Source: CALAZP01 sp041164265
Lineage (GTDB): Bacteria > Bacteroidota > Bacteroidia > Chitinophagales > Saprospiraceae
Direction: 5' to 3'
DNA length: 64,000 nucleotides
NCBI GenBank assembly: GCA_041164265.1
Contig: JBEAPR010000081.1
Span: 62,001 to 126,000, forward strand
Shown here: positions 58,236 through 64,000 of the stretch, in pieces
How positions within the stretch are numbered: position 1 is the stretch's first letter
How the letters are laid out: every line of letters begins with the position of its first letter
Made by a program: the position numbers and the translations under genes
Notes under the pieces: generated by a model
What the model saw: only the letters and a program-made list of their open reading frames with translations
Database searches by the model: none
Told to the model about the DNA's origin: nothing

Positions 58236-59408
58236 CTCTTTTAGATACTCTAGAAAAACCACCCCTGCATCTGAAATCAAGCTGTTGGGGGCATTGCTCA
58301 AGATAACAAGACCCAGGTCTTCTTCGGGAATAATCATAATCTCTGACCGATAGCCGTTGACATAACCACCGTGGTAGATGATGGTCTGTCCCTCCTTTTG
58401 AATGCCTCTCCAACCTAGACCATACCATGCCTTACTTACAGGCCTCCACGACACAACCACACCCTCTCGTTTGGAAACAGGTACTTGAGGAGAAAAAATT
58501 TGGAGCAATCCACTTTTTGCTAATACCTCCGGATGATAGCCGGTTAACAATCGCAAATATTTAATCATGTCATCTAAAGAAGCATTCACCCCCGCTGCAG
58601 GACCCACATCAAAATAATTGGCACTAACCTTACCCTCCCTATAACTTCCATATCGCCTTTGGTGTGGATAAGCAATATTATTGGAACGGACAAAGGTGTC
58701 ATAATCCGTTGAAGCATCAGCCATTCCCAAGGGTAAAAAAATATATTCCTCTAATAAATCACTGTAGGGCTTACCCGTTACCGATTGTAAAACATCTCCA
58801 ATAATACTAAATGCCACATTTTGATAATTATAGGTGTCTCCAGGAGGGTGGAAAATAGTTACCTCACTTAGCATGTTTAAAATTTCCCGATAGGGAATAC
58901 CCGCATTCAGTAAATTACTATAAGCATGCCTCGGCAGACCCGTTGTATGGCTCAATAAATGTTTAACCTTTAAAGAATTAGTGGTTATACTATCCTTCAA
59001 CTTAAAACCAGGCACATGGTCTATAACCCTATCTTCCCAGTCTAAAAAACCCTTTTCAACCAAAATTTCCGTCAGCACTCCTGCAAATGTTTTCGATACA
59101 GATGCCATTCTAAAGGAAGTGCGCCCATCTACTTTAATATTGGACTGAACTCGCCTCACTCCATAGGTTCTCTTAAAAACCACCTCGCCCTCCTTTAGGA
59201 TGGCTACGGCCATCCCCGGAGATCCGTTATGCCTAAAATTCGACTCCCACCAGCAATCAAAAGACTCGTTAAAAGGTTGCCAAGGTGCTTTAACCTCCTC
59301 CAATTCATAACAATCTGACACCTCTGAAATATCCATTTCAGTAGGAAAATAAAAGGCTATAGCTAAAGTCAATAACCACCATGATGTAGAAAATCCAGCA
59401 TATATCAT
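58209..59408 (-). CDS. Serine beta-lactamase-fold hydrolase (class C-like / esterase family)
   Basis: A 399-residue exported protein. The family motifs are SxxK in RMASVSKTFAGVL (Ser nucleophile, near residue 103 of this start), YxN in GDTYNYQNVAF and HxG in IIYHGGYVNGYRSE. Such proteins are peptidases, esterases or amidases; few are true drug-inactivating lactamases, and nothing here shows which. The frame reaches a TTG at 59435. The ATG at 59408 is preferred because it overlaps the preceding RluA stop as ATGA and gives a normal hydrophobic signal sequence. The 3' end carries the shared terminator hairpin. Confidence 0.88.
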   Translation of the reverse strand: MIYAGFSTSWWLLTLAIAFYFPTEMDISEVSDCYELEEVKAPWQPFNESFDCWWESNFRHNGSPGMAVAILKEGEVVFKRTYGVRRVQSNIKVDGRTSFRMASVSKTFAGVLTEILVEKGFLDWEDRVIDHVPGFKLKDSITTNSLKVKHLLSHTTGLPRHAYSNLLNAGIPYREILNMLSEVTIFHPPGDTYNYQNVAFSIIGDVLQSVTGKPYSDLLEEYIFLPLGMADASTDYDTFVRSNNIAYPHQRRYGSYREGKVSANYFDVGPAAGVNASLDDMIKYLRLLTGYHPEVLAKSGLLQIFSPQVPVSKREGVVVSWRPVSKAWYGLGWRGIQKEGQTIIYHGGYVNGYRSEIMIIPEEDLGLVILSNAPNSLISDAGVVFLEYLKEHGYPFEEI

Positions 59409-60082
59409 CCCACTGTTTCTAAATATTTTTTCCAAATAGGGTTAAATTCTTCCCTACTTTTAATTGTAATTCTTTTCAACAAACCAGGGTCCACGAAAAC
59501 CATTTGATAACAATGAAGGCCTATGCCAACCAATTCTTCTTCTACCGACGAACCATATAAAATATCCCCTATAATTGGGCATCCTACTCCGGCTAATTGC
59601 AACCGAATTTGATGATATCTTCCTGTAATCAATTTAATATCCCATTGATAAATATTATTTCTTTTTGCCACCCTGAATTTAAGCTTTGCCCGCTTGGCCA
59701 TTTTATTAACTGAATCTAACCTTACGGCCTTTTTCCCATCCTTACTTCGACCCATATAAGTATCTAGGGCTCCTTCCATTAAATGGGGTTTAGATGAAGT
59801 CAAAGCAGAATAGAATTTATCAATCTGTCCCATTCTCATTTGTTCATTCAAATGACGCAACGCGCTTCTCTTTTTAGCTACTATAACCACTCCACTGACC
59901 ATTCTATCAATCCGATGAACTATACCAACAAAAGGATTCTTATACTGTTTAGACAAATAGTCTTTTACCCAAGATTCTACCGACGGATATTTCCAATGTG
60001 CCTCTACTAATAATCCTGTCGGTTTTTCAATAACTATAACCCACTTAGATTCATATAATACAGATATCTCAAAAGAAGTCAT
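59405..60082 (-). CDS. RluA-family RNA pseudouridine synthase
   Basis: Isomerises uridine to pseudouridine in rRNA or tRNA. The 225-residue protein lacks the N-terminal S4 domain and consists of the catalytic domain only. The catalytic Asp is in GIVHRIDRMVSGVVIVAK, the RluA motif being HRLD and here HRID. Other conserved stretches are YESKWVIVIEKPTGLLVEA and ITGRYHQIRLQLAGVGCPIIGDILYG. The exact RNA target cannot be told from sequence. It is co-translated with the downstream serine hydrolase gene (ATGA overlap). Confidence 0.93.
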   Translation of the reverse strand: MTSFEISVLYESKWVIVIEKPTGLLVEAHWKYPSVESWVKDYLSKQYKNPFVGIVHRIDRMVSGVVIVAKKRSALRHLNEQMRMGQIDKFYSALTSSKPHLMEGALDTYMGRSKDGKKAVRLDSVNKMAKRAKLKFRVAKRNNIYQWDIKLITGRYHQIRLQLAGVGCPIIGDILYGSSVEEELVGIGLHCYQMVFVDPGLLKRITIKSREEFNPIWKKYLETVG

Positions 60083-60087
60083 TGTAT

Positions 60088-60095
60088 TACCTTTG
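60088..60095 (+). promoter_or_regulatory. Putative -7 promoter element (TACCTTTG) for the FAD oxidoreductase operon
   Basis: An exact TAnnTTTG match, ten bases before the ATG at 60106, again implying a very short leader. Confidence 0.55.
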
Positions 60096-60105
60096 TAAAT
60101 AAAAG

Positions 60106-61347
60106 ATGGAGGAAAAAGTGGTCATTGTTGGGGCAGGAGTCGCAGGCTTAATTGCGGCCCACCATCTAGAAAAAGAAGGTTTTGCTCCTCTAATAATTGA
60201 ATCATCGGATAGACCAGGTGGAAGATTAAAAACAGAAAACATAAACGGCTTTACATTAGATAAGGGATTTCAAATTCTTCTTTCTGATTATCCCGAAGTT
60301 AAACAATACTTGGACCTAGAAGCCCTTAAAGTAATTCCTTTCGACCCAGGAGCAGTGATTTTTTATAAAGGTAAAAGATTTTTAATCTCCGACCCTATTA
60401 GAAAGCCTTTCCGAGCATTACAAACCCTATTTGCACCTATTGGAACACTAAGAGATAAATATTTGATCTTGAAACTAAGGAATAGGGTTGCTAGTAAATC
60501 TCCTGAATTTATATTTTCCCAAAGCCAAGAAAGTACACTCTCTTTTCTCGAGCATTTTGGTTTTAGCAAAAAGATTATTGATAGGTTTTTTAAGCCCTTT
60601 TTTACAGGCATTTTCTTAACAGAAACATTACAAGTTCCCTCTGCAATGTTTCAATTTGTCTTTCAACTTTTTTCAAGTGGAAAGGCTGTTTTACCAGCCT
60701 TCGGAATTGAAGCAGTACCTCAACAACTCAGGCAAAAACTTTCCAATACTCGGATTTTGTATAACGAAAAAGTGAAAGATATCAATAATCATAAAATCTA
60801 CCTTGCTAACGGATCGACCTTGTCTGCCAATGCGATAATTATTGCTACCGATCCAGCGCCTATGATCAAACAGCTAGTTAACCAAGAAATTAAATTTTAC
60901 AAAACTTCTAATTATTACTTCAAAATTCCAGAATCTATACTAAAGACGCCTACTTTGGGGATAGTAGCAGATGATCATTCGCTAATCAATTCTTTTTGTG
61001 AACCTACCTCTGTTCAAAAAAGCTATTCCAAAACCGAAGAAAACCTTTTTTCAGTCACCCTAAAGCCTAATTTGAGTTCTCAGCCTACTATTGATGATAT
61101 CATTAAAGACCTTGCCAAATTGACCAATAAACCTCGTAGTTTTTTTGAATTTATTGAATCCTATACTATTAATGAAGCGCTGCCAATAATTGATTCACTA
61201 AAATATTCCTTGACCACTAATGAAGTAAAATTATCAGAAGGTGTTTTTTTAGCTGGTGACTACCTATTATACCCTTCTTTAGACGCCGCTTTGAAAAGTG
61301 GTAGAATCGCTGCACAAGCTGCGATAAATTATTTGAAAGATGAATAA
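60106..61347 (+). CDS. FAD/NAD(P)-dependent oxidoreductase, amine-oxidase/phytoene-desaturase-like
   Basis: A 413-residue flavoprotein. The Rossmann FAD motif VVIVGAGVAGLIAAHHLEKEG is followed by IIESSDRPGGRLKTE, the GGR pattern of the amine oxidase and protoporphyrinogen oxidase superfamily. The C-terminal FAD contact is FLAGDYLLYPSLDAALKSGRIAAQAA. No membrane helix or signal peptide is visible. The substrate cannot be assigned. The stop overlaps the next lipoprotein gene by eight bases, so it is probably co-translated with the ABC importer. That is an uncommon partnership. Confidence 0.85.
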   Translation: MEEKVVIVGAGVAGLIAAHHLEKEGFAPLIIESSDRPGGRLKTENINGFTLDKGFQILLSDYPEVKQYLDLEALKVIPFDPGAVIFYKGKRFLISDPIRKPFRALQTLFAPIGTLRDKYLILKLRNRVASKSPEFIFSQSQESTLSFLEHFGFSKKIIDRFFKPFFTGIFLTETLQVPSAMFQFVFQLFSSGKAVLPAFGIEAVPQQLRQKLSNTRILYNEKVKDINNHKIYLANGSTLSANAIIIATDPAPMIKQLVNQEIKFYKTSNYYFKIPESILKTPTLGIVADDHSLINSFCEPTSVQKSYSKTEENLFSVTLKPNLSSQPTIDDIIKDLAKLTNKPRSFFEFIESYTINEALPIIDSLKYSLTTNEVKLSEGVFLAGDYLLYPSLDAALKSGRIAAQAAINYLKDE

Positions 61348-62554
61348 AAAAAATTCCATTCTCATTCTTGTAATTTTTGGTTTCGTTTCCTGTACCCCAA
61401 CAACAATAACTTCCTTTCAGGAAGATCAATCCTGGAAAAATCGGCTATTAGATGCTAATGGAACCACCGTCAATATGGCAATGTGGGGCGGAGATCCCAT
61501 GATCAACCAATACATGAATGATTTTATCATCCCTCACTTAAAAGATCATTTCAACATTCAATTAGATATTGCTTATACTCAAGGGAATACCATAGTAAGT
61601 CAAATAATGGCTGAAAAAGTAGCTAAAAGCCTATATAATAGTTACGATTTGGTTTGGATCAATGGAGAGACCTTCTACCAACTAAGACAGTTAGATGCTT
61701 TAATGGGAAATTGGACTTCAAAACTACCCAATGCTCGATATGTAGATTTTGATAACCCCTACATCGGCATCGATTTTAATCAACCTATCGAAGAATACGA
61801 ATGTCCTTGGGGAAGTGTTCAATTTACCCTTATTTACAATAATAAATACATTGAAAATCCCCCATTAACAAGAGCTGAATTACTCCAGTTTGTAAAAAAA
61901 TATCCAGGGAAATTTACCTTTGATATGGGTTTCACTGGCCTAACCTTATTGAAATCCTGGCTGATTGATTTTTCTGGTTCTCCCAATGGACTGAAAGGCC
62001 CCTATAACCCGGATTTATATCAAAAGCTTTCTAAGCAATTATGGGATTTTGTCTTTGAAATCCAACCTTATTTATGGAAAAAGGGGCTTACATTTCCCGA
62101 ATCTGTCTCAGCGATGCATCAATTATTTTCCTCGGAAGAATTATGGATAACTATGAGCAATAACCATACCGAAGTTGACAATAAATTTTATCAAGGAGTT
62201 TTTTCCCAATCTGCTCGAGCCTATGTTCCTGAATACGGTTCTATTCGTAATGCTCATTATTTAGGAATTCCAATAAAAGCTTCCAACCCAGTCGGTGCAA
62301 TGATTGTAACTAATTTTTTAATCAGTCCTAAAGCTCAATTTCAAAAAGCTGACCCATTAGTTTGGGGAGATGGCACCGTATTAAAAATATCATCTCTTCC
62401 CGATTCTCTACAATCCAAGTTTGATAATATTCCTCATTTTATATCTTCTCCTGATATTAATGACCCTACAGTAAAGGCTTTGAGTGAACCTGCGCCAGAA
62501 TATATGATTAAACTTGCTGAAGATTTTAGGAAAGTAATTCTAAAACAAGAATGA
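61340..62554 (+). CDS. YnjB-like ABC transporter substrate-binding lipoprotein
   Basis: A 404-residue lipoprotein (lipobox IFGFVSC, Cys18) of the extracellular solute-binding family related to E. coli YnjB. Typical features are VNMAMWGGDPMINQYMNDFIIPHL near the N-terminus, YDLVWINGETFYQL, and PIEEYECPWGSVQFTLIYNN. The later stretch AHYLGIPIKASNPVGAMIVTNFLISPKAQFQKADP is also conserved. It would capture a small solute outside the inner membrane and pass it to the two permeases encoded next. The solute of the YnjBCD family is not established, though thiamine-, polyamine- and iron-binding proteins are structural relatives. It overlaps both neighbours. Confidence 0.85.
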   Translation: MNKKNSILILVIFGFVSCTPTTITSFQEDQSWKNRLLDANGTTVNMAMWGGDPMINQYMNDFIIPHLKDHFNIQLDIAYTQGNTIVSQIMAEKVAKSLYNSYDLVWINGETFYQLRQLDALMGNWTSKLPNARYVDFDNPYIGIDFNQPIEEYECPWGSVQFTLIYNNKYIENPPLTRAELLQFVKKYPGKFTFDMGFTGLTLLKSWLIDFSGSPNGLKGPYNPDLYQKLSKQLWDFVFEIQPYLWKKGLTFPESVSAMHQLFSSEELWITMSNNHTEVDNKFYQGVFSQSARAYVPEYGSIRNAHYLGIPIKASNPVGAMIVTNFLISPKAQFQKADPLVWGDGTVLKISSLPDSLQSKFDNIPHFISSPDINDPTVKALSEPAPEYMIKLAEDFRKVILKQE

Positions 62555-63357
62555 ATAAATATATTCGGGCTCTATTTTTTTTGCCAATCATTTTGCCATT
62601 TGTAACAGGCCTGGCCTACAGTCTATTTAAAAGTTTTGGTTTTTGGGATCCTATTGGCCATACCTCTTATAGTCATTGGGGTAAAATTCTTTTTTCGCCC
62701 ACAACCTACAGGTCCATTGCCTATAGTGTTTACATAGCCACTTTTTCAACCTCAATTTCATTTGCCTTAGCATTAACACTTTTGTTCCATAAACCTGCTC
62801 GAGTCAATTTATTGGTGCTATTGCCTCTAATTCTTTCTCCGGTTTCAGTAGCTTTTATTTTTCTTCAATTATTATCTGGTAATGGCTTTTTTGCAAGACT
62901 TTTGGCCAAGCTCCCTGACACCAGTATAATTTTTTCGGTTGATCTCACCGCGCAAAGTCCTCATGGATTTGCCATCATTTTAGCATTGACTTTTATGACT
63001 ATTCCCGTTTTCTATGCTTTTTTAACAAAAATAGCTGAAGAAGAACAAATCAACCATCAAATTCAACTCAGTAGGGAATTAGGGGCATCTTATTGGCAGT
63101 CCATCTGGAAAATTGCAATTCCTACTCTAATTCAAAAGAGTAAATTCTTTATTCTATTATATTTTGTTTTTGCTCTTAGTAGTTATGAAATACCACTTTT
63201 ACTAGGCAGTCAAAATCCTAAAATGATTACCGTTTTCATTATCGATAAAATTCAAAAATTTGATTTAACAACTATTCCTGAAGGTTTTGGCTTGGTAATC
63301 ATTTATAGTTTTTTAATTATTTTAATCAGTCGTTGGATGTTTCAAATCGTAAAATAA
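62551..63357 (+). CDS. ABC transporter permease (first YnjC-like half)
   Basis: A 268-residue inner-membrane protein with six predicted helices, matching the binding-protein-dependent permease fold. The coupling loop QLSRELGASYWQSIWKIAIPTLIQKSKF contains the EAA-type motif (here ELGA) that contacts the ATPase. It overlaps the lipoprotein gene as ATGA, and a second permease gene starts directly after its stop. In E. coli the two permease halves are one protein, YnjC; here they are separate genes. Confidence 0.85.
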   Translation: MNKYIRALFFLPIILPFVTGLAYSLFKSFGFWDPIGHTSYSHWGKILFSPTTYRSIAYSVYIATFSTSISFALALTLLFHKPARVNLLVLLPLILSPVSVAFIFLQLLSGNGFFARLLAKLPDTSIIFSVDLTAQSPHGFAIILALTFMTIPVFYAFLTKIAEEEQINHQIQLSRELGASYWQSIWKIAIPTLIQKSKFFILLYFVFALSSYEIPLLLGSQNPKMITVFIIDKIQKFDLTTIPEGFGLVIIYSFLIILISRWMFQIVK

Positions 63358-64000
63358 ATGCGTTGGATTATCTTATTTAACTTTGTTATCGTAATCGGAT
63401 TACTAATTTTATTAGCTATTTCATCCGAATGGCCATATCCCAATTTGATGCCAGGTGGCTATTTTTCAAAGAATGGTTCATTTCAATTTTTTAACCTAGT
63501 CCTATTGAAAAGTATTTATCAATCATTATTACTTTCTTTGACGCTTGCATTATTAACGACCTCAATAGGATTTGTTGCCTCCCGGTACGCTTCCAATCAC
63601 ACCAGATTAGCACTACTTCCCTTTTTAATTGCCCCTATAATTTTAATGGCCACTTTGAGGCATTTCTTTATTACTATTGGAGTTAATAATACTTGGGGAG
63701 GAGTCCTTTTAGGCCAGTTTTTTCTAGCCTATCCTTTCGCTTTTATTTTTTTACATCCATTTTGGACCCAAAAATTGCAAGATGCATTAATCACCAGTCA
63801 AGAGTTAGGCGCCACTTTTATATATACTTTCACTAAAATCATTGGTCCACTTGCCCGACCTGCTCTAACTCTTTGTTTTTTTCAGACTTTCCTAATTTCC
63901 TGGTTTGATTACGGAACTGCTATAATTATTGGTGCTGGGCAGGTTAAAACCTTAACCGTTCTGGTCTACCAATATGTTCAAGAAGCCAATATATACCTAG
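63358..64000 (+). CDS. ABC transporter permease (second YnjC-like half), cut by the window edge
   Basis: An open frame starts with the ATG at 63358, directly after the previous stop, and is still open at base 64000 (214 codons seen). It begins MRWIILFNFVIVIGLLILLA and has further hydrophobic helices. The EAA-type loop is SQELGATFIYTFTKIIGPLARPA. It is the second membrane subunit of the importer. The ATPase gene is expected beyond the edge. Confidence 0.85.
   Translation, partial: MRWIILFNFVIVIGLLILLAISSEWPYPNLMPGGYFSKNGSFQFFNLVLLKSIYQSLLLSLTLALLTTSIGFVASRYASNHTRLALLPFLIAPIILMATLRHFFITIGVNNTWGGVLLGQFFLAYPFAFIFLHPFWTQKLQDALITSQELGATFIYTFTKIIGPLARPALTLCFFQTFLISWFDYGTAIIIGAGQVKTLTVLVYQYVQEANIYL

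Noticed and set aside
1..64000. Mobile elements, phage, CRISPR arrays, toxin-antitoxin or defence islands
   Set aside because: No transposase, integrase, repeat array, restriction or Cas gene was recognised; gene content and spacing look like stable core genome. A formal search was not possible.

Overview
The window is about 64 kb of AT-rich chromosome from a member of the Bacteroidota, most likely a Saprospirales-like or related marine lineage. Four things point there. A giant secreted protein carries SprB-type repeats and a type IX secretion C-terminal domain. There is a GldH-like gliding lipoprotein. The F1Fo-ATPase operon is split, lacks atpD and atpC, and has an N-terminally extended AtpB. 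Copies of TAnnTTTG, the Bacteroidota -7 promoter element, lie just upstream of many genes. No rRNA, tRNA, CRISPR array, insertion sequence, integrase or prophage gene was found. The window is densely packed vertically inherited core genome with a few lineage-specific genes. The longest non-coding stretch is about 290 bases.

Layout. 1-2378 (-): TonB-dependent receptor, cut by the left edge. 2.6-7.7 kb: carB facing a grpE-dnaJ-gldH-like operon. 7.8-12.9 kb (-): atpB-E-F-H-A-G, with a clear terminator after atpG and a strong hairpin between atpE and atpF. 13.1-18.9 kb: the SprB-repeat protein. 18.9-23.7 kb (-): dnaX and a UvrD helicase-nuclease fusion. 23.8-34.1 kb: nadE, ettA, a thioredoxin-fold protein, then mnmG, a class A penicillin-binding protein and a fused 2-oxoacid dehydrogenase E1. 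34.1-42.7 kb: a DUF5606-like protein, a family 2 glycosyltransferase, a YdcF-like protein, a D-aminoacylase-family lipoprotein, a PD40/OmpA protein, a TIGR02757 protein, gpmI and a small lipoprotein. 42.9-50.1 kb: M28 peptidase, hpt, a MacB/FtsX permease and Wzx-, Wzz- and Wzy/WaaL-type polysaccharide genes. 50.4-55.7 kb: M3 peptidase, uppS and bamA. 55.7-60.1 kb: a newly noticed 56-residue membrane protein gene, rsgA, an SQOR-like flavoprotein, a serine beta-lactamase-fold hydrolase and an RluA-type pseudouridine synthase. 60.1 kb to the right edge: a FAD oxidoreductase followed by a YnjB/YnjC-like ABC importer, cut by the edge.

Functionally the genes fall into energy and intermediary metabolism (ATP synthase, gpmI, nadE, carB, E1, SQOR), protein folding and translation (grpE, dnaJ, ettA, mnmG, rsgA, RluA), replication and repair (dnaX, UvrD-nuclease) and envelope building (uppS, bamA, PBP1A, Wzx/Wzz/Wzy, OmpA, TonB receptor, secreted adhesin).

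The observation most worth following is a run of ten A residues in dnaX, right after the region encoding the AAA+ and collar domains. Both other reading frames stop within a few codons of it. This is the arrangement expected for a gene making tau and gamma forms by slippage. Also notable are terminator-like hairpins lying inside the coding ends of convergent genes, an SQOR homologue lacking one redox cysteine, a D-aminoacylase homologue lacking the HxH motif, and a CarB lacking its allosteric domain. I found no clearly new multi-gene system.
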